A stretch of 64,000 nt of DNA, from assembly GCA_918797485.1 (NCBI GenBank), contig CAKKNE010000004.1, positions 1,426,001-1,490,000 of the forward strand, read 5' to 3'. The notes beneath the pieces were generated by a model. That model did not search any database. It had not been told where the DNA came from and saw nothing but the letters and a program-made list of their open reading frames with translations. Every line of letters starts with the position of its first letter. The first letter of the stretch is position 1. This DNA comes from Pelagomonas calceolata. Lineage: Eukaryota; Sar; Pelagophyceae; Pelagomonadales; Pelagomonadaceae. Made by a program: the position numbers and the translations under genes. Of the stretch, positions 1 through 8,983 are shown in pieces.

Positions 1-486
1 GCACGTGCCATCATCTAGGCCGGCGCAGGCCGCGCCGCCCCTCAGGAGCATGGCGCGCCGGAGTTGCGGTACGGGGTCCGTCGGCGGGCGCGGCGGCGGC
101 GTGAGGGCTGCGGCCATTCTTCAAATTCAACCGTATCGATCAGCAGGGCTGGGATTCCCGCAGTTACGTTGCTAGGGAGCCTTGTTGTGACCCAATAGCT
201 TACAATTTGGGCGTCAGAGCCTGTCCAATTCAAACTGGCTAATAGGGGGTTTTGGGGTAGGAAACCCGCACTGAGTGAAAATCGGCTCATTGGCGGTCCT
301 GAGACGTCGGGGGGAGCTCGGTGACAATTACATGCTTCGCAAGGAGACAATTTTGTGTTTGGAGATTTTAGCTCGCCGGTCGTAGATCACGGCGCCGCGG
401 ACCGCTGATCGAGGAGTGGAGGCGAGGCCTGCTGGAGAGCACGTGCCTTTGCACAGCGACGAGGACGGAGAGCCGGTTCCGCAGCG
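1..486. other. 5' flank, no gene recognised
   Basis: No coding region was recognised. Short open frames here have no family features. The right-hand part is presumably the promoter and leader of the NAC-alpha gene that starts at 487. Confidence 0.5.
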
Positions 487-1305
487 ATGGCGGCGAACGT
501 GGCGGCGGAGCTGGACTCGGACGATGACAACTCGTCCGGCTCGAGCGTGGGCATGCCGGTGAGTGCTTTCCCGTCCCAGAGACCTGCGCGCGCATCCCCG
601 CGGGCCGCCGCGCGGACCCGCACCGTGCTGGCGAGCAGCGGTCCCGCGGCCGCGGCCCGACCTTGTCCCGGCCGGCCGCGCCGCGCCGCGCGCCGCCGGC
701 CCTCCCCGCGCCGTCGACGTACGAGACGCACGAGAGGGCAGCACGCACGCAAAACGCCGACGCGCCGCCCCCCGCAGACCCTCGAGGACCAGGAGGACGC
801 GCCGCCGCCGGCCCAGCCCGCGGCCGCGGCCGGCGGCGGCGACGGCGGCGGCGCCAAACAAAACAGGGCCGAGAAGAAGAACCGCAAGGCCATGCAGAAG
901 CTGGGGATGAAGGCCGTGCCCGACGTCGTGCGCGTGACGGTCAAGAAGAGCAAGAACATCTTGTTCGCGATCGGCCACCCCGACGTGTTCAAGAGCGCGA
1001 CGTCGGACACGTACGTCGTCTTCGGCGAGGCGAAGATCGAGGACCTGAGCGCCCAGGCGCAGCAGCAGGCGGCGTCGCAGTTCCAGGCCGCGCAGGCGAG
1101 CATGGGCTCCGGGGCCGCGGCCGCGGCCGCGCCGCCGACGATCCCCGAGGAGGACGAGGGCGGCGACCTCGACGAGAGCGGGTTGGAGCCCAAGGACGTC
1201 GAGCTCGTCATGTCCCAGGCGTCCTGCTCGCGGTCCAAGGCCGTCAAGGCGCTCCGCGCGAACGACGGCGACATCGTGAACGCGATCATGGAGCTGACCA
1301 TGTAA
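487..1305 (+). CDS. NACA: nascent polypeptide-associated complex subunit alpha
   Basis: This is the alpha subunit of NAC, the ribosome-bound heterodimer that shields nascent chains in the cytosol. An acidic N-terminus ([14 protein letters not shown]) precedes a NAC domain that contains [36 protein letters not shown] and [13 protein letters not shown]. After a Gln/Ala linker, the C-terminal UBA domain ([20 protein letters not shown], then [12 protein letters not shown]) ends the protein. A likely intron at 559-777 interrupts it. The exons would be 487-558 and 778-1305, giving about 199 residues, normal for the family. The intron is a multiple of three with no stop, so unspliced RNA would also stay open. 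Domain order and motifs make the family call secure; only the exon structure is in doubt. Confidence 0.95.
   Translation: MAANVAAELDSDDDNSSGSSVGMPVSAFPSQRPARASPRAAARTRTVLASSGPAAAARPCPGRPRRAARRRPSPRRRRTRRTRGQHARKTPTRRPPQTLEDQEDAPPPAQPAAAAGGGDGGGAKQNRAEKKNRKAMQKLGMKAVPDVVRVTVKKSKNILFAIGHPDVFKSATSDTYVVFGEAKIEDLSAQAQQQAASQFQAAQASMGSGAAAAAAPPTIPEEDEGGDLDESGLEPKDVELVMSQASCSRSKAVKALRANDGDIVNAIMELTM
559..777 (+). other. probable spliceosomal intron in NAC-alpha
   Basis: A consensus donor GTGAGT follows codon 24 and a pyrimidine-rich CCCGCAG acceptor ends at 777. The 219-nt segment encodes only Arg/Ala/Pro-rich sequence that is not typical of NAC-alpha. Removing it joins the acidic N-terminus directly to [11 protein letters not shown] and keeps phase 0. 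Confidence 0.65.
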
Positions 1306-1776
1306 AAGGGGGCTCGCCGGGGGCGCGCGCTTTCTTTCTCTCTTAGTAGACTACTATTATCTCTCGCCGGCGCCTCGGTCGCGACGGTGCCATCGCCGGT
1401 TCCCGGTCTGTCGAAGATGCGAAGAGCGTCGCACCGGACCGTCCCTAGGGGGATACCGCGCGCCGGGAGATTGCTGTTCGAAGTCTGCTCTTGCTGGAAA
1501 ATACCCGCATGCTCCGCGCTAGAGCTCGGCAGGCCGCCACACCTGTACCGGCAACGCTCCCAGGACCACGGTCGAGCCAGACTGAAACCGTTTCGTTGAA
1601 CTATTGCCTGTACCCAACGCGACCGGTTTCGTCCGGTGCCCTTGCTGCCCGCTGCTAAACCAGCCACACCGGTGCCACCACGGCCACCCTCGCCACCTCG
1701 TGCACGGCCTCCTTTGCGTCTGCCACCTAGCCCAGCCCAGCCCAGCCCAGCGCTCCACCAATTCCTGCCACCTAAC
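1306..1776. other. intergenic, CCCAG tandem repeat
   Basis: This gap holds the NAC-alpha 3' flank and the leader of the next gene. A short tandem CCCAG repeat (four units, 1731-1750) lies just ahead of the start codon at 1777. No gene was recognised. Confidence 0.5.
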
Positions 1777-2373
1777 ATGGACAAAAGCGAATACATCATT
1801 ATCTCCGGCCTCTGCTGCGACAATACGTACCTCGACACGGCCCCCACGGTCTGCGGCGCCGGCGAGTCGGAGTGCCTCTGCTGCGCGTCCGACTACGTGC
1901 TGTGCGGCGAGCTCGACTACGTCCCCCGGATGTGTACCCTCCTCCCCGGGTGCGCCATCATCCCCAAGTTCGGCTGCTGCAAGACCGTGGACCACTACTT
2001 CCCCGGCGAGGCGGCGCTGGCGAAGAAGAAGGACCGCATTGTCTGCGACGCGACGTGCTGCGGTTGCTGTTACGAAACCCATTACTTCAAGGATCCGGAG
2101 TGCGCCTGCCGCAGCACGTCGCGCATGTGCTGCTGCCTGGTCAGCGAGTTCGCGCTGCCGTGCGCCGACGACGTCCCGAAGACGTTCGTCCTCTACGGCC
2201 TCATGCTCTACCCCAAGATCGGCTGCTGCGTCAAGGTGAAGGACGTCATGCCGGCCCAGGTGGCGCCCGCCGCCGAGAAGGAGGGCGGCGCGCCGCCCGC
2301 GGCCGAGGCCGGCGCCGTCGCGGCCGAGGCGATGGGCGAGCGCGGGGCCGTCGACCTCGCCGAGGCCGAGTGA
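1777..2373 (+). CDS. Cys-rich protein with internal duplication, function unknown
   Basis: I do not recognise a named family. The start at ATG 1777 gives 198 residues; the frame is open upstream but is only Pro-rich. The protein is rich in Cys, with many CC pairs. Two modules can be aligned. The first runs from SECLCCASDYVLCGELDYVP to IIPKFGCCKTVDHYFP. The second runs from PECACRSTSRMCCCLVSEFA to LYPKIGCCVKVKDVMP. Both end in P-K-(F/I)-G-C-C-x-(T/V/K). There is no clear signal peptide or membrane helix, and the tail is Ala/Glu-rich and low complexity. The Cys spacing suggests metal binding or a disulphide-rich fold, but neither can be shown from sequence alone. Confidence 0.8.
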   Translation: MDKSEYIIISGLCCDNTYLDTAPTVCGAGESECLCCASDYVLCGELDYVPRMCTLLPGCAIIPKFGCCKTVDHYFPGEAALAKKKDRIVCDATCCGCCYETHYFKDPECACRSTSRMCCCLVSEFALPCADDVPKTFVLYGLMLYPKIGCCVKVKDVMPAQVAPAAEKEGGAPPAAEAGAVAAEAMGERGAVDLAEAE

Positions 2374-2789
2374 GACCCGCCACGCATTCGAAGTTCCCGT
2401 GGACGCCGCGCGCCTCCACCGGAGCGCCCCCCGACCCTGCGTTTTAATTGCATTGCTAGCCACCAGCCGCGTTAAACTAGGGGCGCGGCGACGGCGTCGA
2501 GGCTGGTTCCTGGGCCGATCTGTCTGTGAAAGCGTCGTATCAGACCGTTCGAGGAGGCGTGTCTGGATATACCGCGCGCGGGAGATTGCGTCCAAGTCGA
2601 AGTCTGGAGCTTGTCATTACGTTTTGTTTTTTGCGTGCAATTTACTTGGCTACTGGCAAACGCTGCTGGCTAGTTTTGCGCGGTATAGTCAGTCATCTAT
2701 AAACAATTGGCGCGCGATTTTGCTGCAATTGCTGCACGGAGATCAAGTGTGAAGAGGGGAAGCGATAATTCAGCATTGCATCCGGCGGC
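2374..2789. other. intergenic with TATA-like box
   Basis: No gene was recognised. A TATAAA at 2698-2703 lies about 87 bp upstream of the next start codon in a locally AT-richer stretch, so it could be a core promoter element. Confidence 0.4.
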
Positions 2790-3884
2790 ATGGCTGCGAT
2801 TGTACACGAGGAAATCTCAGTAACAGCAACCGCGACGCCGGCGCCGGGCAGCGCCCTCGCGGCACTCCGTAAAGATCAAGGCGCCGACGCCCTCGCTCAG
2901 CTCGGCGACGCGTCAACCTGCGACGCGTTCCTCGCCGACGACGACGCGTGCGCGTTCCTCGCCGTGGCGTGCGAACGCGCGCCGCGCACGCGCTTGCGCG
3001 TGCGCCTGGAGCTGCGCGCGGGCGGCGGCCTCGAGGCGCTCGCGGCGCTCGTGAGGGCCGCGCCGCCGCGCCCGGGCGCGTTGCGACTCGCCGCGGCCCT
3101 CGCCGGCGACGCGGCGGGCGCCCGGGCGCTGGCGCGGCGCGGCGCGCGCCACGCCGCCACGAAGGCGCTCGACGACGGCCGGACGAGCGACGCTGCGGCG
3201 AGTCTCTTGGCGGCCGTCGTCAGCGCCAGCGAGTCCGACGACGACGACGACGAGGGCCTCGTCGCCTACGGCTCCGCCGTGTTCCGCCGGACGCTAAGAG
3301 GGCGCCAGCGGTCCCACAGCGACGTGGGCTTCTGCACGTGGCCGAGCGCGGCGGTCCTCGCGTCGCTCGCGCCGCAGGAAATCCCGGCGGCCTCCCGCGT
3401 GCTGGAGCTCGGCGCCGGGACGGGCCTCGCGGGGCTGGTGTTCGCGTCGCGCGCTTTGTGCGGCGCCGTGACGCTCTCGGACCGCAAGGGAGCTTGTTTA
3501 GCAAACTTGCGGGAGGCCGTGGCCGTGAACGACTTTGGGGCGTGTGATGTGACCGTGGAGCGCGTCGACTTCTGCGCGCCGCCATCAAGCATCGCGGCGA
3601 GTTACGACGCGGTCATCGCCGCGGACTGCGTCTATTCGCCTGAGACGGCCACGGCGCTGGTGGCGACGGTGAGGACGGCGCTGAAGCCCGGCGGCCTGGC
3701 GTTGGTGGTCTGCGCCGAGACCCGCGTGCGCTTCGGCAGCGAGCTCGTCGAGAGCGCCTTCGCGGAGGAAGGATTTGAAGGTACCGTCGAGACCGTCACG
3801 CCGCACGCTTTGCCATTTCTAGCAGAGGCGGCGGGCTACGCTGAGGGCATGAGCTTCGACGTGCACCGCTGGCGCCTCATATAA
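2790..3884 (+). CDS. family-16 (METTL21/FAM86-like) protein methyltransferase
   Basis: This is a seven-beta-strand SAM-dependent methyltransferase, probably acting on lysines of proteins such as translation factors or chaperones. Family-16 features are SDVGFCTWPSAAVLASL before motif I, motif I VLELGAGTGLAGL (around residues 203-215), the acidic motif II residue in VTLSDRK, and the post-motif VIAADCVYS, where D-C-V-Y matches the family D/E-x-x-Y/F. A KPGGLALVVCAETR strand and FDVHRWRL end follow. The N-terminal roughly 160 residues are Ala-rich and may form a helical repeat, as in FAM86/EEF2KMT. An acidic run (DDDDDE) precedes the catalytic part. The subfamily and substrate are uncertain. The gene converges with the NIPA-like gene, leaving 18 nt between stops. 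Confidence 0.85.
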   Translation: MAAIVHEEISVTATATPAPGSALAALRKDQGADALAQLGDASTCDAFLADDDACAFLAVACERAPRTRLRVRLELRAGGGLEALAALVRAAPPRPGALRLAAALAGDAAGARALARRGARHAATKALDDGRTSDAAASLLAAVVSASESDDDDDEGLVAYGSAVFRRTLRGRQRSHSDVGFCTWPSAAVLASLAPQEIPAASRVLELGAGTGLAGLVFASRALCGAVTLSDRKGACLANLREAVAVNDFGACDVTVERVDFCAPPSSIAASYDAVIAADCVYSPETATALVATVRTALKPGGLALVVCAETRVRFGSELVESAFAEEGFEGTVETVTPHALPFLAEAAGYAEGMSFDVHRWRLI

Positions 3885-3902
3885 AACCTATGTATTATGT
3901 TC

Positions 3903-5411
3903 CTAGATCGTCGCCATGCTCGGGTCCTTCTTCTCGCCGTCCTCGGCGCGCTGCAGCTCCCCGTCCAGGCTCCGCCGCGAGTCGCCGTCGAGCGACCGCC
4001 GGCTGCTCCCCTTGGCCGTCACGGCGCGCGGGCTCCCGAAGTTGTGCGACGACGCGACGGACGTGACGGCGACGTGCGACAGGAGCCGCCGCGACGTGCC
4101 GCTCCCCGTGAGGCCGAAGCGGCCCGACGAGCTGCCCGACGACGGCCGCGACGACGGCCGGTCGCCGAGGGACGCCCGGGCCTTGGGCGACCCGTCGAGC
4201 GACGGCGACCGCCGCGCCCGGCCGGACTCCTCGAGCGCGGCCAGGTCGAGCGTCGGCGTCTTCGGCTCGCCCTCCGGGACGCTCGTCAGCGGCTGTATCC
4301 GTCGTATGTCCGGCGGTTTGGGGGACGAGGGGTCCTTCGGCGATAAGAGGGGAAGGCCGACGCACACAAAAACAATCCCGAAGCAAAAGAAGAGCCAGTG
4401 GCCCGGCTCGAACCGCGAAAATTCCCCAAAATAGATACCTCCCGAAATGATCGCGAAAATGATGAAGCCCGCCTGCAGCAAGGGTATGATGAAGATGGGA
4501 TCATAGAGCCCCAGGGCCTCGTTCATGCGGTACAGCCAGACGGCGACGAAAAACACCCACGCAAACAGCGTCACGTACGTCCAATAATTCAAAAACATGT
4601 TCCCGAAGCCTTGTAATCCCCCGGGCTCGCTCCGGTCGACATAATACAAAATCAAAATGGCCAGACACTTCGCCTGGACGACGCTCTGCGCCCCAAATAT
4701 AGCCGAGAACGCCGCGTACGACGCCGGCGCGACGTACCGGTGCGCCGGGAGCGGCGTGCCCTTCTTAAAGGCCGCGTCGTAGCGCTTGTGGACGCAGTGT
4801 AGGAAGAGGGCCGACACGACCGACAGGGCCAGATATGCTAAATATAACTCCGAATTCACCGTCTCGCCCATGTACTGCCTTTTCAAGGAGTGGGGCCGGC
4901 CCGACAGGGCCGTAGGTTTCGACAGGCCCGCGGTCAAGACGGCCAGGAGCGTGCCGCCGCAAATCAGAACCGTGCCGGCCATCATTCGTTTCCGAATCTT
5001 CTTCTTCAGGAGGACGCGTCCGAAAATGATGTTCGTCACGAACTGGATGGATTCCAAGGGCGCGAGCATGACCGAGGGAGCAAACGCATACGACGCGAAG
5101 TTTAACAAAGCACCGGTAACAAAAACAGTGGTACCAATAACCCAGGTCCGCGACTCGCTCGGCTCGCGCGCGGGCTTCTCGGCCTCGTCACTACCGCCGT
5201 TGTCGAGCTCGTCGAGCTCCTCCCTTTTTTGTAATTCTTTGAGACCCATGGACTGCAAATTGTTGCCCGTGTTGATGGCCACCGAGCCCAACAGGCCCAA
5301 AACCAACCCGAGCGCGATGGACCACAACGGTAGTTCGACGGTGTCCCGTTCTTCATCGGTGAGCACAGGTTGGCTCGGCGCCGCCGTGGGCGCGCCCGTC
5401 GCCGTGGACAT
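3903..5411 (-). CDS. NIPA-like magnesium transporter (DMT superfamily)
   Basis: This is a multi-pass membrane protein of the NIPA family, which moves Mg2+ across plasma or endosomal membranes. Start at ATG 5411 gives 502 residues; the frame is open further upstream but without family sequence. Around nine hydrophobic segments follow one another. The first is IALGLVLGLLGSVAINTGNN. Later ones include the diagnostic FASYAFAPSVMLAPLESIQF and NIIFGRVLLKKKIRKRMMAG, and the C-terminal pair includes IFIIPLLQAGFIIFAIISGG. A cytosolic C-terminal tail of about 130 residues is Ser/Arg-rich (RRSLDGDSRRSLDGEL) and is probably phosphorylated. The substrate is inferred from the family only. Confidence 0.85.
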   Translation of the reverse strand: MSTATGAPTAAPSQPVLTDEERDTVELPLWSIALGLVLGLLGSVAINTGNNLQSMGLKELQKREELDELDNGGSDEAEKPAREPSESRTWVIGTTVFVTGALLNFASYAFAPSVMLAPLESIQFVTNIIFGRVLLKKKIRKRMMAGTVLICGGTLLAVLTAGLSKPTALSGRPHSLKRQYMGETVNSELYLAYLALSVVSALFLHCVHKRYDAAFKKGTPLPAHRYVAPASYAAFSAIFGAQSVVQAKCLAILILYYVDRSEPGGLQGFGNMFLNYWTYVTLFAWVFFVAVWLYRMNEALGLYDPIFIIPLLQAGFIIFAIISGGIYFGEFSRFEPGHWLFFCFGIVFVCVGLPLLSPKDPSSPKPPDIRRIQPLTSVPEGEPKTPTLDLAALEESGRARRSPSLDGSPKARASLGDRPSSRPSSGSSSGRFGLTGSGTSRRLLSHVAVTSVASSHNFGSPRAVTAKGSSRRSLDGDSRRSLDGELQRAEDGEKKDPSMATI

Positions 5412-5802
5412 CCTGGCAGCCTGGGCTGCCCGCCGGACGGGTGGCTGCCCGGCGCGGCCTAAGCTACCGTCGTCGCCTTGAAAGGTCGGCAGGCATGGCA
5501 ATCCGTTGCACTCGCACTCGCGAGGCTGCAAGTGCCGGCGTTTCGCAGACCACACGCGCGGACGCCGGTTTTGCCAAAGTTAACCCCTGGCCCGACGCGC
5601 CGGCGCGGCCCCGCGGGGAGTCCTCGGGGCGGGCCGCGGGAGCCGTCGGGGCCGGTCGAGCCGTCCCGGGGGGCGCGTCGCCCCACACGCGCGCGGGGGC
5701 CCCGCGGTGGCCCGTAGTGAATTGGTGGCGCAGGAAGCTTGGCGCGGGCACTACGGGGAGTGGTTGACGGCGCAGGAAGCTAGGACACGACAACACGAAC
5801 AG
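5412..5802. other. intergenic, no gene recognised
   Basis: This gap holds the 5' flank of the NIPA-like gene and the 3' flank of the next minus-strand gene. It is very GC-rich. Open frames here have no recognisable features. Confidence 0.4.
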
Positions 5803-7563
5803 TTAGCCCGACCCGAAGAGGGGCGTCGCGGACCGCTGCGTCGCGCGCAGCGGCGTCATGCCCCGGAGGCTCGCCCACGTCTCCGAGGCGGCCGACCCCA
5901 CGCGCGAGTCCAGGCGCAGCGGCGCGAGCGGCGTGCGCGCGCGCGCGAACGCGTCGCCGGCGAAGCGCACGCTTTTTGGGGTGGGCGCCGCGTCGAAGAG
6001 CGCCGGCGACGCGCCGCCGGGCCGCACGACCGCCTCGGGCGTGTCCGGCAGCGAGAAGCGCACGGACCGGGGCCGGCCCTTGCGCTTCGGCGTGGCCCGC
6101 GGCGGCGCCGCGGCCGCGAAGGACACGGACCGGGCCGACCGCGGCTCGTGGAAGAGGCCCTCCCAGCCTTGCAAAGGGGCCTTGTCCGAGCCGCGGGTCC
6201 CGGGCCGCGAGCCCGGCGTGGCGGAGCGGCCCGTCCCGGGCCGCGAGGCGGGCGTGCGCGGCATGGCCAGCGGCGCGGCCCACGAGATCGAGGGCGTTTT
6301 GGGCGTCGCGGGCGGCACGGCCCATTGGATGGGCGGCGGCTCGACCCAGTACGGCTTCCGCGCGCGCTGCTGCCGCGCGAAGGCCCGGTGCATCGTGCCC
6401 CGGAGCCGCGCGAGTCGCTCGACGAGGCGCCGGTCCTCGCGGCACGCCGTCGACACGCGCCGCTGTTTTTTGGCGAGCTTTTTCAGCCGGCGCTGGCGCG
6501 CCGCCTCCTGCAGCGTCGTCACCGTCGTCGTCCGCCGCTTCACGCGCGCGGCGACGACGGCCTGCACCGCGGCGTCCGGGAGCCAGTCCTCGCACTGCGA
6601 GTTCGGCCGCGAAACGTTGGAGAAGCTCCGTCGCAACCGCACGAACTTGCGTCTCTCGAACTCGTCGGAAGCGTGCGCCGCCTTCCGCCGCCGGCGCAAT
6701 TCTCGCCTCAGACTCAACGCCGTTGATAGGCTCCGCTGCAGGGCCGCCGCGGCGAGGTGGCGGATCCGCGGCGGGTCCACGCGGCACTCCAGCGACAGAC
6801 TTCGAATGGCCTTCCGGAGCGCGTTCACTTTCCGCAGGGCCTCGCTCTTCAGGACCTTCGCGTCGATCTCGAAGCGCACGAGCTCGTGGCGCCGCCGGCC
6901 GACGGCGGTCCGCGCGTCGTCGACGCCCGCCTCGAGGGGCTCTAACTGAGCCTTGAGGCGCTTTACTATTTCTCGCTTCGCGGCGGCGCTCGCAATTAGT
7001 GCTTCCCGCGCGTCCTTGGCCTCGTCGCGGCAGACGACGCGCGGTCTACACGGCAGGGGCCGGAAGCGTAAGTTACATGCCGCCGCGGCGACCGCCGCCG
7101 CCGCGTCCGCGTCGTCGCGGGACGCGCCGTTCGCTTTGGCCTCGCGGCACGCGACGAAGGCGGCCCTACTTATAAACCGCCGCGCCGCGACGCGCCGCAG
7201 GGCGTCGAGCACGACGAGTTTCGCCGCGGCCTGACTGATCCGGCTGTTGCGTTGCTCGGAGAGCCGCCGCTGCGAGCGCTCCACAGCCGCCGCGGCGGCG
7301 CCGAACGCGCAGCGCTCGAACGCCTGCCCCTGGGCGATTTCGAAGTAGGTCAGGCCGGTCATGAGGCCATGGGGCTGCCCGGCGCCGCGCGACGCCTGCA
7401 GCGCCGATCGATGTGAGAGCTTGCATCGAGTCGAACCCGCACCCAAAGGAGTGTATGCGTCTGTGTATCTGTCCGAGGTCTCGGGGCGCGTCCCGATGAG
7501 TAGTGCAGGCGCGGGACGGAGCGTGCTTTTGGCTGGTTTTGGCAGTGGCCTTGCCACTGCCAT
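5803..7563 (-). CDS. coiled-coil protein with three PP1-docking-like motifs
   Basis: No known family was recognised. The 586-residue frame is Ala/Arg-rich. Its middle (about residues 90-400) is heptad-like and charged, for example KREIVKRLKAQLEPLEAG and QRRLKKLAKKQRRVSTAC, consistent with coiled coil. The last 190 residues are disordered and carry repeats such as WAVPPATPKTP / WAAPLAMPRTP. Three evenly placed copies of (K/R)-S-V-(R/S)-F lie at about residues 478-482, 499-503 and 530-534. This fits the RVxF motif that recruits protein phosphatase 1. An alternative start at 7362 (MTGLTYFE) would remove 67 featureless residues and leave more promoter room for the divergent gene at 7627. A PP1-targeting role is inference. 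Confidence 0.7.
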   Translation of the reverse strand: MAVARPLPKPAKSTLRPAPALLIGTRPETSDRYTDAYTPLGAGSTRCKLSHRSALQASRGAGQPHGLMTGLTYFEIAQGQAFERCAFGAAAAAVERSQRRLSEQRNSRISQAAAKLVVLDALRRVAARRFISRAAFVACREAKANGASRDDADAAAAVAAAACNLRFRPLPCRPRVVCRDEAKDAREALIASAAAKREIVKRLKAQLEPLEAGVDDARTAVGRRRHELVRFEIDAKVLKSEALRKVNALRKAIRSLSLECRVDPPRIRHLAAAALQRSLSTALSLRRELRRRRKAAHASDEFERRKFVRLRRSFSNVSRPNSQCEDWLPDAAVQAVVAARVKRRTTTVTTLQEAARQRRLKKLAKKQRRVSTACREDRRLVERLARLRGTMHRAFARQQRARKPYWVEPPPIQWAVPPATPKTPSISWAAPLAMPRTPASRPGTGRSATPGSRPGTRGSDKAPLQGWEGLFHEPRSARSVSFAAAAPPRATPKRKGRPRSVRFSLPDTPEAVVRPGGASPALFDAAPTPKSVRFAGDAFARARTPLAPLRLDSRVGSAASETWASLRGMTPLRATQRSATPLFGSG

Positions 7564-7626
7564 TATGCCAGGCTATTCGGCTGTGAGCGCGCGGCATCGT
7601 AAAAAAAAACATTGGGGCTGCCTAAC

Positions 7627-8946
7627 ATGAAGCTCATCAAGAGCTGCGGCGCCTGTGCTGCCCAGCTCCCAGACCTGGGGGCGAAGCAATGCAGCAACTG
7701 CAAGACGGGCTACTGTGGGCGGTCCTGCCAGGTGCAGCACTGGAGAGAGGGCGGTCACGACAAGCTCTGTAAGAAAATAAAGAAAGCAGGCGGTGCTGAG
7801 CAGTACTACGCTGATAAGAAGTGCGCGGAGGCCATCGCGCTCGCGGTCGAGGAATGCGCGGACGACACCAAAGGCCAGACGTGCTTCATCTGCACGGAGG
7901 CCCTTCATCGGAAGACGAAGGAAGGTCTCGTACGCGGGTGCGCATGCCGCGGGACCGCGGGCTTTGTCCACGTGTCGTGCCTGGCGGAGCAGGCCAAGAT
8001 TTGGGTGGCGGAGGCGGAGGAGAACAATTTGGGCAACGATGCGTTGTATGAGAGGTTCCGGCGGTGGGACACGTGCAGCTTGTGCGAGCAGGAGTACTTC
8101 GGCGTCGTATTGTGCGCGCTCGGCTGGGCGTGCTGGAGGACCTACGTGGGGCGGCCGGATGGGGACGAGATTCAGTGCCATGCGATTAACTTGCTTGGGA
8201 ACGGTTTGTCAGCCGCAGATCGCCTCGAGGACGAGTTGTCCGCGCGAGAGGCCGAGTTGTCTACGCTGCGGCGCCTTGGCGGAACAGAAGCGGAAGTGCT
8301 TGGCGTTCTGGGTAATCTTGCGATAACGTATTCTGCGCTTGGACGGCCCGAGGCCCTGCAGATGGCACGGGACGTATACAATGGATATTTAAGACTCTTT
8401 GGCGAAGAAAATAAAGAGACCCTCCTAGGTGCCAACAACTACGCGAAATCCCTCATTGATCTACGGCGCTTCGGAGAAGCCAGATCCTTGCTGTGTAAAA
8501 CCCTGCCCGTTGCACAAAGCGTGCTTGGAGATAATAAGGATCTCACGCTCTGGATGAGGTGGAATTACGCGGAGGCGCTCTACAAAGATGAGGGCGCCAC
8601 GTTCGACGATCTCAGCGAGGCCGTAGATACGCTCGCAAAGACGGCACAGACGGCGCGGCGCGTGCTCGGAAGATCGCATCCTGATGCAGTGAGTATTAAG
8701 CAATCCATGCAAAACGCGTTCGCCGTGCTCCGCGCCATGGCCTCCGCGTCAGAGGACCCGGCAGTACGACTGGCAATTGCCCTCCACACGGCGCTATGTT
8801 GTGAGGCGGTGCCCGAGCTCGACGACTTGCGCGACCTGGGTTTCAACGGCGAGGCGGCGCGGCGCGTCGTGGCGCTCCGAGCGAAGCTTGCAGCGACGCC
8901 CGCCGGCGCGACGGTGGACGCGGACGCGTCCGCCGTGCGAGCATAA
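7627..8946 (+). CDS. MYND finger / RING-variant / TPR protein, copy 1
   Basis: The protein starts with a MYND zinc finger: CGACAAQLPDLGAKQCSNC, then YCGRSCQVQHW and HDKLC. A RING-variant (C4HC3) domain follows: CFIC, RGCACRGTAGFVHVSCL and CSLCEQEYFGVV. The second half has TPR-like helical pairs (LGNLAITYSALGRPEALQMA, YAKSLIDLRRFGEARSL). The chosen start ATG 7627 matches the start of the two paralogues; an in-frame ATG at 7612 adds five residues. MYND and RINGv domains suggest protein binding and E3 ubiquitin ligase activity, which is inferred only. Copies 2 and 3 and a broken copy lie elsewhere in the window. This copy is the most divergent of the three full ones and has a longer C-terminus. 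Confidence 0.9.
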   Translation: MKLIKSCGACAAQLPDLGAKQCSNCKTGYCGRSCQVQHWREGGHDKLCKKIKKAGGAEQYYADKKCAEAIALAVEECADDTKGQTCFICTEALHRKTKEGLVRGCACRGTAGFVHVSCLAEQAKIWVAEAEENNLGNDALYERFRRWDTCSLCEQEYFGVVLCALGWACWRTYVGRPDGDEIQCHAINLLGNGLSAADRLEDELSAREAELSTLRRLGGTEAEVLGVLGNLAITYSALGRPEALQMARDVYNGYLRLFGEENKETLLGANNYAKSLIDLRRFGEARSLLCKTLPVAQSVLGDNKDLTLWMRWNYAEALYKDEGATFDDLSEAVDTLAKTAQTARRVLGRSHPDAVSIKQSMQNAFAVLRAMASASEDPAVRLAIALHTALCCEAVPELDDLRDLGFNGEAARRVVALRAKLAATPAGATVDADASAVRA

Positions 8947-8983
8947 GTCTAGGCCACAAATACACAGCAAAACTACTACACGC

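Noticed and set aside
7425-7450. tRNA T-arm-like sequence (GGTTCGAC on the minus strand)
   Set aside because: The flanking bases do not form a T stem or acceptor stem and no A box is present at the right distance.
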